The notes under the pieces: model-generated
Databases searched by the model: none
What the model saw: only the letters and a program-made list of their open reading frames with translations
What the model was told of the DNA's origin: nothing
Position numbers and translations under genes: made by a program
NCBI GenBank assembly: GCA_036521075.1
Contig: DATDIL010000068.1
Span: forward strand, 1-64,000
DNA from: DAIDKA01 sp036521075
Lineage (GTDB): Bacteria; Pseudomonadota; Gammaproteobacteria; Steroidobacterales; Steroidobacteraceae
Reading direction: 5' to 3'
DNA length: 64,000 nt
Shown: positions 34,432 through 43,371 of the stretch, piece after piece
How the letters are laid out: each line of letters begins with the position of its first letter
How positions within the stretch are numbered: position 1 is the first letter of the stretch

Positions 34432-36588
34432 TTACTGGTGCAGCGCCGGTGCCGGCGCGGCGGGCGCGGGAGCCGGTGCAGCAGCGGGCGGTCCACCTCG
34501 TCCGCGTCCCTGACGCGGAGGCGGCGGCGGCGCATTCTTCGCCAGGGTCGCCTCATGCACCATGTAGGCGCGGATATCATCCGCATCCTGCGGGGTGATG
34601 TCTTTCTTGAAGGACACCATGCCGTTTTCCTGCAGCGCACCGTCGATGACGATGGCCTTGAACGCATCGGCGCTCCACAACCCGCCCGCGTAGCGCAGGT
34701 CCGGGAACAGGCTGCTCACCGCACGGCCGCCGGCAGCATTGTTGCCGTGACAGCCGGCGCAGTGCGCGGTGTACTGATGTTCACCGTTTTGCAGCTGGGC
34801 CGTCGTGCCGAACTCCGGTGGCGGATTCAGAGGTGGCGGAGTGAACGGCGTTGCCGCCGGGAGCGTCACCTTGCCGTCGAGCTTGTAGACCAACAGACGC
34901 GCATAGTTCGGTGCCCAGTAGCCGCCTCCGCCAAACCCTGACTGTCCTGCGGCTACCACGGCGACGTATTGCTCACCATCGATTGCGTAGGTTGACGGTC
35001 CGCCGGTAATTCCCGCCTGCGAATCCGCCGACCAGATTTTCTCCCCGGTGTCGGCCCGGAAGGCCGTGAAGTCGTGCGGCCCGGTGCCTTGGAACACCAG
35101 ATTGCCAGCCGTCGTCATGGTACCGGCACGACCCGTGCCTTGGGGCTGTATCCAGGCGGCCTTCTTCTTGACTGGATCCCAGGCCAGCAGGTACGAGCCG
35201 GGACCTTCGATTTTTGGCATCGGCACCTGGGGCTTTTTGGAGATGTTGATGGACAGCATCTGGTTGCCCATCTTCATGCCCGCTTCCGCGACATAGCCGA
35301 AGGTCCGGTAGCTGGTCGGGATATACACCAGTCCCGTCTGCGGGTTATAGGACATCGGATTCCAGACATGCGACTGGAAACCCAGCAGGTACCATCCCTT
35401 GCCAGTCTTGCCGTAATTGGCATCGGGATTGGGAATGGGTCGGCCGTCCTTGTCGAAGCCCAGCATCCAGTTCACGGCCGGCACGAACGGATTGCCGGAG
35501 AGGAACTTGCCGGTCCTGGCGTCCAGTACATAGAAAATGCCGTTCTTCGGGGCATGCATCACGACGTGCTTTTTCACCCCATCCAGCACCAGATCCGCCA
35601 CGGTGATCTGCGCCGTGCTGTCGTAGTCGAAGTTCTCCGCCGGGCTCTCCTGGTAGTGCCAGACGTACTTGCCGGTCTTGGCCTGCAGTGCAACGACCGA
35701 AGCAGTGAACAGGTTCGCGCCGCCGCCCGGGGAGCGCACCTCCGCCGGCCAGGGCGCACCATTGCCGGTGCCGATATAGACATAGTCGGTGACCGGGTCG
35801 TAGGTAATGGCATCCCACGGCGTGCCGCCACCGCCAAATTTCCACCACTCCCCGTTCCAGGTCTTCGCCGCCATCGCCAGTTCAGGCTGCTCGAAGCCCT
35901 TCGCCGGATTACCGGGGACGGCCCACCAGCGCCACACTTCCTTGCCGGTGTCGACACTGTAGGCGGCGAGATAACCGCGCTCCTCGAATTCCGAACCGGC
36001 CTCCCCGATATAGATAAGGCCATGAGCGATGCGCGGCGCGCCCGTAATGGACAGCCATTTCTTCGGATCGGTGGCCTGGATCTCCCAGATCTTGGTGCCG
36101 GTCTTGGCATCGGCCGCGATCAGCCGTCCATCCAAGGTGCCCCAGATGACCTTGCCCTGCGAGACCGCCACGCCGCGGTTGACGATGCCGCAGCACAACC
36201 TGACGGCGTATTCGCCGGGAACATGCGGGTCGAACTTCCACAGCCTCTTACCGGTCCTGGCGTCGAAGGCGTACACCTTGCTCCAGGGGGAGGTGATGAA
36301 AATGCGGCCGTCGACTACTATCGGCGTCGTCTCGTAGCTGCCGCCGCGCTCGGACAGGTCCGCGTACCAGGCGAGTCCTAGTCTGCGGACGGTGTCCACG
36401 TTCACCTGCGTGAGGGGGCTGAAACGCTGTTCGTTGTAGCCACGGCCGTAGGAAGGCCACTCATCGGCCTTCGGCATGGCGGGGCTGCCGGGGCTGACAC
36501 TGGCGGCATCGGGGCCGGAAACTGACTGGCACCCTGCCGTCATGGCCAGCGCTGCGGCACACAGAAAGGAAACAATCGGGCTACGCAT
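34432..36588 (-). CDS. PQQ-dependent alcohol dehydrogenase with C-terminal cytochrome c domain
   Basis: Quinohemoprotein that oxidises an alcohol or sugar in the periplasm and passes electrons to its own heme c. The 718-residue precursor has a signal peptide with a lipobox-like LAMTAGC (Cys20). An eight-bladed propeller follows with tryptophan-docking repeats (ARTGKRLWKFDPHV, AKTGTKIWEIQA) and the vicinal Cys132-Cys133 (AVRLCCGIVN) that stacks on PQQ. The heme site is CAGCH (610-614) with a likely Met ligand in ENGMVSF near 653. The last 35 residues are a Pro/Ala-rich tail. No pqq biosynthesis genes lie in the window. The substrate cannot be read from the sequence. Confidence 0.9.
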   Translation of the reverse strand: MRSPIVSFLCAAALAMTAGCQSVSGPDAASVSPGSPAMPKADEWPSYGRGYNEQRFSPLTQVNVDTVRRLGLAWYADLSERGGSYETTPIVVDGRIFITSPWSKVYAFDARTGKRLWKFDPHVPGEYAVRLCCGIVNRGVAVSQGKVIWGTLDGRLIAADAKTGTKIWEIQATDPKKWLSITGAPRIAHGLIYIGEAGSEFEERGYLAAYSVDTGKEVWRWWAVPGNPAKGFEQPELAMAAKTWNGEWWKFGGGGTPWDAITYDPVTDYVYIGTGNGAPWPAEVRSPGGGANLFTASVVALQAKTGKYVWHYQESPAENFDYDSTAQITVADLVLDGVKKHVVMHAPKNGIFYVLDARTGKFLSGNPFVPAVNWMLGFDKDGRPIPNPDANYGKTGKGWYLLGFQSHVWNPMSYNPQTGLVYIPTSYRTFGYVAEAGMKMGNQMLSINISKKPQVPMPKIEGPGSYLLAWDPVKKKAAWIQPQGTGRAGTMTTAGNLVFQGTGPHDFTAFRADTGEKIWSADSQAGITGGPSTYAIDGEQYVAVVAAGQSGFGGGGYWAPNYARLLVYKLDGKVTLPAATPFTPPPLNPPPEFGTTAQLQNGEHQYTAHCAGCHGNNAAGGRAVSSLFPDLRYAGGLWSADAFKAIVIDGALQENGMVSFKKDITPQDADDIRAYMVHEATLAKNAPPPPPRQGRGRGGPPAAAPAPAPAAPAPALHQ

Positions 36589-36862
36589 TGAAAGAACCCC
36601 CAGCGCGCGCTTGGCGCGTCTTAGCCGGTCATTCTACAGGCGGCATCCGCGCGGGCACAGGAATAGCTCTGTTGAGCACCCGTAGCCTAGTCAATCGGTC
36701 CGTCCGCAGCCGGGTGGCTTCGGAAAAATCCCGCAGTTTCAGGTCCTTGCGGTCCGATCACGTTGAACAGCGCCTATGTTTTTTGGCTGCTATGGATTGC
36801 AAACAGCCCATGACACTTTCGCCTTGCAGTCGCGTGAAGCCACGCGAGAAACGCGCCCGGCA

Positions 36863-37867
36863 TCACACAGGTCTGCCCTCGACCACGCTGGCCGCGGATC
36901 TCGTCGGTGTGACCTTGGCCAGCCGAAAGCCCGATTGCTCGAACAGCGCCGCATATTCTTCGTCGGTGCGCTCCATGCCACCTGGAAATGTGAGCATGAT
37001 CATGTCCGCGTCCTTGCCGAGCGCAGCCTGATTGCCGGCGGGCACGGTGAATTCCACCAGCAGCACCCTGCCGTGGGCCGGAATAACCTTGCGGCAATTG
37101 CGCAGAATCTGAATCGATTGCTCGTCGGTCCAGTCATGGATGATGTGGCGCAACAGGTAGGCATCAGCCCCAGCCGGAATTGCTTCAAAGAAACTTCCCT
37201 CCACGACTGAGCAGCGTTGCTCAAGACCGAGCCCCGCAAGGCCGGCGCGCGCGCGGCCGGCAACATGGCCCAGGTCAAAGAGCAAGCCATGCAGCTGCGG
37301 GTAACGGCGCAGTACCGCCGCCATCAGCGAGCCGTTGCCACCGCCAATATCGGCAAGCATCCTGATCTCACTGAAATCGTACGCATCGAGCATCGCCTGG
37401 GTCTCGTGCCCATGGAAGGCGGTCATTCCGGCATCGAAGAGCGGCCCGAGCTCCGGGTTCCGACCGATATAATCAAACATCGGCTCGCCAAAAACCTTCA
37501 CCGCACCGGCTTCTCCGGTCCTAATGGAGTGATCAAGTCCGTCCCACCCCTTGAACATGCGGTGAAACATGCGCGTGGCCGCCCGAAACGAGCCCGCGGC
37601 GTCGGTGCTCAATGCGGCCGACAGCGGCGTGTGGTCGAACTCACGATCCCCCGTCTCCCGAAACACTCCATAGCTGGCCGTGAACCGCAGCAGGCGGTAA
37701 AGCGAGCGCTCGTGCGTTTCGGTGAGCCGGGCGAGAGTCTTGATGGATTCAGGAGTACCCGCCTTGATGTGATCGGCAACGCCCAGTTCACCTATCGTAC
37801 AGATGGCGCGACTCAAGGCCGCGCTGGCGATCATTCGTGTGAGCTGTTCCGTTTCCGCCAAGGCCAT
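36863..37867 (-). CDS. SAM-dependent O-methyltransferase (COMT/CrtF-like)
   Basis: Class I methyltransferase with an N-terminal winged-helix dimerisation domain (about 1-110, MALAETEQLTRMIASAALSR...), like plant phenolic O-methyltransferases and bacterial CrtF. The SAM loop is DIGGGNGS (173-180). The catalytic-base position is His244 in LRHIIHDWTDE. Length 334 is typical. It is divergent from the aromatic-alcohol oxidase gene (91-bp gap), so methylation of a phenolic substrate or product of that enzyme is an attractive guess. Some relatives methylate polyketides or carotenoids instead. The 274-bp gap to the PQQ gene on its 3' side holds nothing I could identify. Confidence 0.85.
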   Translation of the reverse strand: MALAETEQLTRMIASAALSRAICTIGELGVADHIKAGTPESIKTLARLTETHERSLYRLLRFTASYGVFRETGDREFDHTPLSAALSTDAAGSFRAATRMFHRMFKGWDGLDHSIRTGEAGAVKVFGEPMFDYIGRNPELGPLFDAGMTAFHGHETQAMLDAYDFSEIRMLADIGGGNGSLMAAVLRRYPQLHGLLFDLGHVAGRARAGLAGLGLEQRCSVVEGSFFEAIPAGADAYLLRHIIHDWTDEQSIQILRNCRKVIPAHGRVLLVEFTVPAGNQAALGKDADMIMLTFPGGMERTDEEYAALFEQSGFRLAKVTPTRSAASVVEGRPV

Positions 37868-37958
37868 GGGTTCTCTCCCGCGGGTACCGCCTTCGCGAAG
37901 CTTAGCATTGCTGCGGTATGATGAGACCGCGGAACACTACATCGAGAAGGGCAACCCA

Positions 37959-39521
37959 TTGGACGCACCATACGCACCCCCCTCCGCCGCCACCCTGGAC
38001 AGGACGCTCAAGGCCATGGCCGGTGTGGTGGGTGCCGCGGCGGCCTTCGCCACGGAAGAGGACCGCGAGGCCTACAGCGATCGCTTTCCCATCGACCCAC
38101 ACCGTCACCGCCCGTTTGCCGCAGTCGCACCCACTTCCGCCGAACAGGTTCAGGCCCTGGTCAAGATTGCCGCGGCCCACCGCGTACCCATCTGGACAGT
38201 GAGCCGGGGCAAGAATCTGGGGTATGGCACCGCGGCGCCGGTGGTTGCCGGTTCCATTGTCGTGGATCTGTCGCGCATGCAGAAAATCTCGGTCGACGTG
38301 GAAAACGCCACTGTGCTGCTCGAGCCCGGAGTCGGGTTCTACGACCTCTATGACTATCTGCAGACCCGCAACATCCCGCTGTGGCTGTCGGTCCCGGGCA
38401 ATAGCTGGGGCTCGGTCATCGGCAACGCGCTGGACCGCGGTCTGGGTTACACCCCCTATGGCGAGAACACCCGCAACCTATGTGGCATGGAGGTGGTGCT
38501 GCCCGATGGCGACATGGTGCGTACCGGCATGGGCGCCATGCCCAATGCCCCGAGCTGGCAACTGCACAAGTATGGCTACGGGCCTGCGTGGGACCAGCTT
38601 TTCGTGCAGTCGAACTTCGGCATCGTCACCAAGGCCGGCATGTGGCTGATGCCGCAGCCGCAGATCGTGCGCGGATTCGATGTCGAAATGGATCGCATGG
38701 AGGACTTAGGTCCGCTGATCGATGTGATTGGTCCGCTGCGTCGCGAAGGGGTGCTGCAACAGTCACCGACCATCGGCAACTGGTTCCGCGCCGCGAATAT
38801 CCTGACCACCCGCAAGCAGTGGACGGATAAGTCAGGCTCGCTGTCGGATGATGTGATCGCCGCCATCCGCAAACAGTTCGGCCTGGGCTGGTGGGGCGTG
38901 AGCCTGCGCCTGTACGGACGCGCAACCGTCGTTCAGGCCAATATGGACATCCTCGAAAAAGCACTGAATGCGATCAAGCCCATGAGCATGAAGCCCTTCA
39001 GCTGGCGTCCCGGCGAACCGTTCACCCCGACCCAGGGAGGCTGGATGGGTGTACCGATGACCTTTCCGCTGCAGAGCGCCAACTGGTTCGGTGGACGCGG
39101 CGGACACATCGGATTTTCTCCTGTGCTCACCCAGTCCGGGAAACTCGCCATGGAGCAGTTCAATCGCACGTACGCGCGTTACAAGGAATTCGGCATGGAC
39201 TACCAGGCCAGCTTCGCCTTCGGCGAGCGGCACTTGCTCAACGTCAACGCGATACTGCTGAACCTGGACGATCCGCAATTCATGAAGCGCGTCGACCCGT
39301 TCCTGCGCACCCTGATCGCGGATGCGCGTCAACATGGCTACGGTGAATACCGCGCCCACATCGATTACATGGACACCGTGGCGGACTGCTACGACTACAA
39401 CAATCACGCCCTGCGCCGCCTCAACGAGCGCGTCAAAAACGCCCTGGATCCGGCCGGCATTCTCGCGCCCGGCAAGAGTGGCATCTGGCCGGCTGCCTAT
39501 CGCAAGGAGGGCAAGGCATGA
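37959..39521 (+). CDS. 4-cresol dehydrogenase/vanillyl-alcohol oxidase family flavoprotein
   Basis: FAD enzyme that oxidises para-alkylphenols through a quinone-methide. It resembles PchF throughout: WTVSRGKNLGYGTAAP (79-94), NALDRGLGYTPYGENTRNLC (156-175) and CGMEVVLPDGDMVRTGMG. C-terminally, ALDPAGILAPGKSGIW is also PchF-like. The start is probably TTG 37959, after AAGGG, giving 520 residues (PchF has 521). His383 in GRGGHIGFSPV occupies the region where VAO-type enzymes carry histidine-bound FAD, while p-cresol methylhydroxylase uses tyrosine; exact equivalence needs an alignment. The next gene is its cytochrome partner, overlapping by 4 bp. Eugenol, vanillyl alcohol or p-cresol are candidate substrates. 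Confidence 0.88.
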   Translation: MDAPYAPPSAATLDRTLKAMAGVVGAAAAFATEEDREAYSDRFPIDPHRHRPFAAVAPTSAEQVQALVKIAAAHRVPIWTVSRGKNLGYGTAAPVVAGSIVVDLSRMQKISVDVENATVLLEPGVGFYDLYDYLQTRNIPLWLSVPGNSWGSVIGNALDRGLGYTPYGENTRNLCGMEVVLPDGDMVRTGMGAMPNAPSWQLHKYGYGPAWDQLFVQSNFGIVTKAGMWLMPQPQIVRGFDVEMDRMEDLGPLIDVIGPLRREGVLQQSPTIGNWFRAANILTTRKQWTDKSGSLSDDVIAAIRKQFGLGWWGVSLRLYGRATVVQANMDILEKALNAIKPMSMKPFSWRPGEPFTPTQGGWMGVPMTFPLQSANWFGGRGGHIGFSPVLTQSGKLAMEQFNRTYARYKEFGMDYQASFAFGERHLLNVNAILLNLDDPQFMKRVDPFLRTLIADARQHGYGEYRAHIDYMDTVADCYDYNNHALRRLNERVKNALDPAGILAPGKSGIWPAAYRKEGKA

Positions 39522-39832
39522 GGCGCGTGGTACTGATCGGCATTGCGTCCCTGATCACCCTCGGCGCTCAGGCAGCCGACCTTGACGGCAAGAGGCTGTA
39601 CCACCAGAAGTGCGAAATGTGTCATGGCGCGGTCGGTATGGGCACGGGCCTGCTGGCGCGTCGGATGAAGCCTGACCTCGCTCCGCTGGAAAAGCGTGAT
39701 GATCTGTCGGCAGCCTACGTGGAGCGCGCCGCGCGTATCGGCATTCTCAATATGCCTCCGATCACACGCGGTGACGTAAGCGATGCGCAGCTGGCGAGCA
39801 TCGCGCGCTACCTGTCGAAGGGAAAGCCCTAG
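39518..39832 (+). CDS. c-type cytochrome subunit of the flavocytochrome
   Basis: Small periplasmic cytochrome c that would accept electrons from the upstream flavoprotein, as PchC does for PchF. The 104-residue precursor has a signal peptide of about 20 residues (LIGIASLITLGAQA), heme motif CEMCH (Cys32, Cys35, His36) and probable axial Met79 in GILNMPPITRGD. It starts with ATG 39518 overlapping the flavoprotein stop, with AAGGAGG ahead. The PchF-like subunit has no signal peptide, so export as a complex or use of the cytochrome's signal is expected. Confidence 0.9.
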   Translation: MRRVVLIGIASLITLGAQAADLDGKRLYHQKCEMCHGAVGMGTGLLARRMKPDLAPLEKRDDLSAAYVERAARIGILNMPPITRGDVSDAQLASIARYLSKGKP

Positions 39833-40653
39833 TAGATGAGTCGGTCGGGGCGCAGATCCCGCAATATTGTCGCGGAAATCTCCTCGATCGACTTGTGGGT
39901 GGACGACAGCCACGCGATGCCCGTGCGGCGCATCATCGATTCGGCGTGGCTGACTTCGTAGCGGCAATTCTCCAGCGTCGCATACTTGCTTCCCGGCATG
40001 CGCTCGTGGCGTACCTGTGACAGACGTATTGGATCGATGGTCAGACCAAAGCACTTGCGTTTGAACGGCGACAGGCAGGTCGGAAACTGCCCGCGTTCAA
40101 AGTCATCCGGTATCAGGGGGTAGTTGGCGGCCTTGATTCCGTGTTGCATCGCCAGGTACAGCGAGGTCGGCGTCTTGCCGCTGCGACTGACACCCACCAG
40201 CACGATGTCGGCGGCCTTCAGACTCTCGGCCGACTGACCATCATCATGTGCAAGAGTGAAATTGATGGCATCAATTCGATCGGTGTAGGCCTGGCTGGTG
40301 CTGACATCCGGCGAGCGACCCACGCGATGATTGCTCTTGTAGCCCAACTCCTCTTCCAACGGCTCAACGAAGGTGCGGAACATGTCCAGCACCATGCCCT
40401 TGCAGGATGCGGATGTCAGGACATCACGCACGCCCTCATCCACCAGTGTCACAAATATTATGGGGCGCTTGCCCTCGCGTTCAGCGGCCTGGTTGATTTC
40501 CTTCACCACCCCCCACGCCTTGTCCACCGTATCCACGAACGGCCGGCGAATATGGCGCGGATTCCCAGGAAACTGTGCCAGGATTGAATTGCCGAAAGTC
40601 TCGGCGGTGATACCGGTGCCATCGGAGACAAAAAAGACTGTTCTGTTCGGCAT
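39829..40653 (-). CDS. ppsR: PEP synthase regulatory protein (bifunctional kinase/phosphorylase)
   Basis: DUF299 protein that inactivates PEP synthase by ADP-dependent phosphorylation and reactivates it by phosphorolysis. The 274-residue product starts RTVFFVSDGTGITAETFGNS. It has the P-loop GVSRSGKTPTSLYLA (about 152-166) and SKYATLENCRYEVSHAESMM near the C-terminus, all family signatures. It is divergent from ppsA with 62 bp between starts. The 3' end overlaps the cytochrome gene by 4 bp, tail to tail. Confidence 0.95.
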   Translation of the reverse strand: MPNRTVFFVSDGTGITAETFGNSILAQFPGNPRHIRRPFVDTVDKAWGVVKEINQAAEREGKRPIIFVTLVDEGVRDVLTSASCKGMVLDMFRTFVEPLEEELGYKSNHRVGRSPDVSTSQAYTDRIDAINFTLAHDDGQSAESLKAADIVLVGVSRSGKTPTSLYLAMQHGIKAANYPLIPDDFERGQFPTCLSPFKRKCFGLTIDPIRLSQVRHERMPGSKYATLENCRYEVSHAESMMRRTGIAWLSSTHKSIEEISATILRDLRPDRLIY

Positions 40654-40715
40654 CGGATGATAATAATGTCTGAGGGGCCCGCCGGCCCGTTTTTCGTCAG
40701 TCCCGGAGCTGATTT

Positions 40716-43115
40716 ATGCCCACTGCGTCCGCTGCGGACCTGCTCGTTGTCCCTTTCGGTCAACTGCGGATGAGCGACGTTGATTCAGTCGGCGGCAAGA
40801 ACGCATCCTTGGGGGAAATGATCAGCCAGCTGTCGGCGGTCGGCGTACGGGTTCCCGGCGGTTTCGCCACCACCGCCAGTGCGTTCCGCCAGTTCCTGCA
40901 GCATAACGGCCTTGCCGGACGCATCGAAACCCGGTTGGCGAGCTTGAATATCGAAGATGTCCGTGCCCTGGCAACCGCCGGTGAGCAGATCCGGCAATGG
41001 ATCATGGACACTCCGTTTCCGAGCGCATTGGAAGCGGCCATTCGCAGCCATTTCGAAGGGCTGGTGACCGAGAACCCCAAGGCCAGCTTCGCGGTCCGCT
41101 CCTCGGCCACCGCGGAAGATCTGCCGGACGCCTCCTTTGCCGGACAGCAGGAAACCTTCCTCAATGTCCAGGGCATCGAACAGGTGCTGCATAAGATCAA
41201 GGAAGTCTTTGCCTCCCTGTACAATGACCGCGCCATCAGCTACCGGGTGCACAAGGGCTTCGCACATGGCGAAGTGGCGCTCTCGGCGGGCGTGCAGTTC
41301 ATGGTGCGCTCCGATCTCGGCACCGCCGGCGTCATGTTCACGCTCGACACCGAATCGGGTTTTCCGGATGTGGTCTTCATCACCGCAAGTTACGGACTGG
41401 GTGAACTGGTGGTACAGGGGGCGGTCAACCCGGATGAGTTCTACGTCCACAAGGCCATTCTCAAGGCTGGAAAATTCAGCGTCATCCGGCGCAGCCTCGG
41501 ATCCAAGCTGCAGCGCATGAGCTTCGCGACGGCGCCGGAGCGGGCCCGCACCGGCGCCCTGGTGAGCACGACCGATACGCCATTGGTGGAGCGGAATCGG
41601 TTTTCCCTCACCGACGCTGAGGTCATGGAACTTGCCCGTTACGCCGTGCTGATTGAGCAGCACTATGGCCGTCCCATGGACATCGAGTGGGGCAAGGACG
41701 GCAGCGACAACCGCCTTTACATCCTGCAGGCCCGGCCCGAGACGGTGAAGAGTCGGTCGGGCGGCCAGGTGGAGCTGCGTTACAAGCTCAAGGACACCGG
41801 CGCCGTGCTGGCCGAGGGTCGCGCGATCGGCCAGAAAAACGGCAGCGGACCGGCCCGACTGGTCACGGACATCGCGGATATGGACAGCGTCAAAACCGGC
41901 GACGTGCTGGTCACCGACATGACGGACCCTAACTGGGAGCCGGTCATGAAGCGCGCCAGCGCGATTGTCACCAATCGGGGAGGCCGCACCTGTCATGCCG
42001 CCATCATCGCGCGCGAGCTGGGAATTCCGGCGGTGGTCGGCTGCGGGGACGCCACGCGGCGCATCGCCGCAGGCACCATGGTCACCGTCGTATGCTCCGA
42101 AGGGGACACCGGGCACGTGTACCAAGGCCGGCTTGCGAGCGAGGTCAGCGAAGTACGCCGCGGTGAGATGCCGCCGTGCCGCGTGAAAATAATGATGAAT
42201 GTCGGCAATCCGCAGCTGGCGTTTGATTTCGCGCAGATGCCGAATGCCGGCGTGGGCCTTGCGCGACTCGAGTTCATCATCAACAACAATATCGGCGTGC
42301 ATCCACGGGCCATCCTGGATTATCCCCGGATCGATGCGGATCTGAAGTTCGCGGTGGAGTCTTTGTCCCGCGGCTACCCCAGTCCACGCGCGTTCTATCA
42401 GGACAGGCTCGCTGAAGGCATTGCCACCATTGCGGCGAGTTTCTGGCCGAAGCCCGTGATCGTGCGCCTGTCGGACTTCAAATCCAACGAGTATCGCAAG
42501 CTGATCGGCGGTACCCGCTATGAACCCGAAGAAGAGAACCCGATGCTCGGGTTCCGCGGCGTCAGCCGCTACATCAGCAGCGATTTCGGCGAGGCCTTTG
42601 GCATGGAATGTGCGGCGCTCAAGCGCGTGCGCATGGAAATGGGCCTCACCAACGTGCAGATCATGGTGCCCTTTGTGCGCACGCTCACCCAGGCGCGGAT
42701 CGTGACGCAGATGCTGGCCGATCACGGCCTGGAGCGTGGCAAGGATGAGTTGAAGATCATCATGATGTGCGAGGTGCCCAGCAATGCCGTGCTGGCGGAA
42801 CAGTTCCTTGAGTTCTTCGATGGCATGTCCATCGGCTCGAACGATCTGACCCAGCTGACCCTGGGGTTGGATCGGGATTCGGGCATGCCGCAACTGGTGG
42901 CGGACTTCGATGAGCGCGACCCGGCAGTCAAAGCCCTGATCTCACGGGCGATCAAGGCGTGCACGGCCGCCGAGAAGTATGTGGGTATCTGCGGTCAGGG
43001 GCCGAGCGACCATCCGGATTTCGCCGAATGGCTTGCCGATGAGGGCATTGCGTCAATTTCGCTGAACCCGGACTGCGTCATACAGACCTGGAACCTGCTG
43101 GCGCTCAAGCGCTGA
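40716..43115 (+). CDS. ppsA: phosphoenolpyruvate synthase (pyruvate, water dikinase)
   Basis: Converts pyruvate and ATP to PEP, AMP and phosphate for gluconeogenesis. The 799-residue protein has the N-terminal ATP-binding domain (VRSSATAEDLPDASFAGQQE, about 129-148) and the phosphohistidine domain with the swivelling His in NRGGRTCHAAIIARELGIPA. The C-terminal PEP-binding barrel ends with YVGICGQGPSDHPDFAEWLA, which holds the catalytic Cys. Length and motifs are normal. Its regulator ppsR is divergently encoded. Its last bases overlap the convergent lipoyl-domain gene by 11 bp. Confidence 0.97.
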   Translation: MPTASAADLLVVPFGQLRMSDVDSVGGKNASLGEMISQLSAVGVRVPGGFATTASAFRQFLQHNGLAGRIETRLASLNIEDVRALATAGEQIRQWIMDTPFPSALEAAIRSHFEGLVTENPKASFAVRSSATAEDLPDASFAGQQETFLNVQGIEQVLHKIKEVFASLYNDRAISYRVHKGFAHGEVALSAGVQFMVRSDLGTAGVMFTLDTESGFPDVVFITASYGLGELVVQGAVNPDEFYVHKAILKAGKFSVIRRSLGSKLQRMSFATAPERARTGALVSTTDTPLVERNRFSLTDAEVMELARYAVLIEQHYGRPMDIEWGKDGSDNRLYILQARPETVKSRSGGQVELRYKLKDTGAVLAEGRAIGQKNGSGPARLVTDIADMDSVKTGDVLVTDMTDPNWEPVMKRASAIVTNRGGRTCHAAIIARELGIPAVVGCGDATRRIAAGTMVTVVCSEGDTGHVYQGRLASEVSEVRRGEMPPCRVKIMMNVGNPQLAFDFAQMPNAGVGLARLEFIINNNIGVHPRAILDYPRIDADLKFAVESLSRGYPSPRAFYQDRLAEGIATIAASFWPKPVIVRLSDFKSNEYRKLIGGTRYEPEEENPMLGFRGVSRYISSDFGEAFGMECAALKRVRMEMGLTNVQIMVPFVRTLTQARIVTQMLADHGLERGKDELKIIMMCEVPSNAVLAEQFLEFFDGMSIGSNDLTQLTLGLDRDSGMPQLVADFDERDPAVKALISRAIKACTAAEKYVGICGQGPSDHPDFAEWLADEGIASISLNPDCVIQTWNLLALKR

Positions 43116-43347
43116 GATCCACGACGCAGACCCCGCTGTTGACCGGGGAATTCTCACCCTCCGGCACGAGAATCTCGAGCATCCTGCCGGCGCCGGGGGC
43201 CAGCACTTCCTGCGTGACCTTTTCGGTCTCGATCTCGTACAACGCCTCATCCTTGGCAAAGGTTTCGCCCACTTTCTTGTGCCACTTGGCAATGGTGGCT
43301 TCCTGCATGTTCATGCCGACCCGGTTCAGCTTCAAAGTGATCTTCAT
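43105..43347 (-). CDS. free-standing lipoyl/biotinyl-attachment domain protein
   Basis: An 80-residue protein that is one biotin/lipoyl domain and nothing else. It reads MKITLKLNRVGMNMQEATIA, then the hairpin with the attachment lysine Lys43 in IETEKVTQEV, and closes with PVNSGVCVVDL. ETEK favours lipoylation as in 2-oxo-acid dehydrogenase E2 proteins over biotinylation (which uses MKM). It lies 24 bp downstream of the E1beta gene. The usual peripheral-subunit-binding and acyltransferase domains are absent and no E2 or E3 lies nearby, so it may work with an E2 core encoded elsewhere or as a mobile swinging arm. Confidence 0.88.
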   Translation of the reverse strand: MKITLKLNRVGMNMQEATIAKWHKKVGETFAKDEALYEIETEKVTQEVLAPGAGRMLEILVPEGENSPVNSGVCVVDLSA

Positions 43348-43371
43348 GCTTGACTCTTGTTCCCGACTGTC

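Noticed and set aside
36589..36862. 274-bp gap between the PQQ dehydrogenase and methyltransferase genes
   Set aside because: Looked for small genes, RNA or clear promoters on both strands; only weak hairpins and no supportable feature.
40785..42893. 702-codon open frame on the minus strand
   Set aside because: Exactly antisense to ppsA, low-information His/Arg-rich protein.
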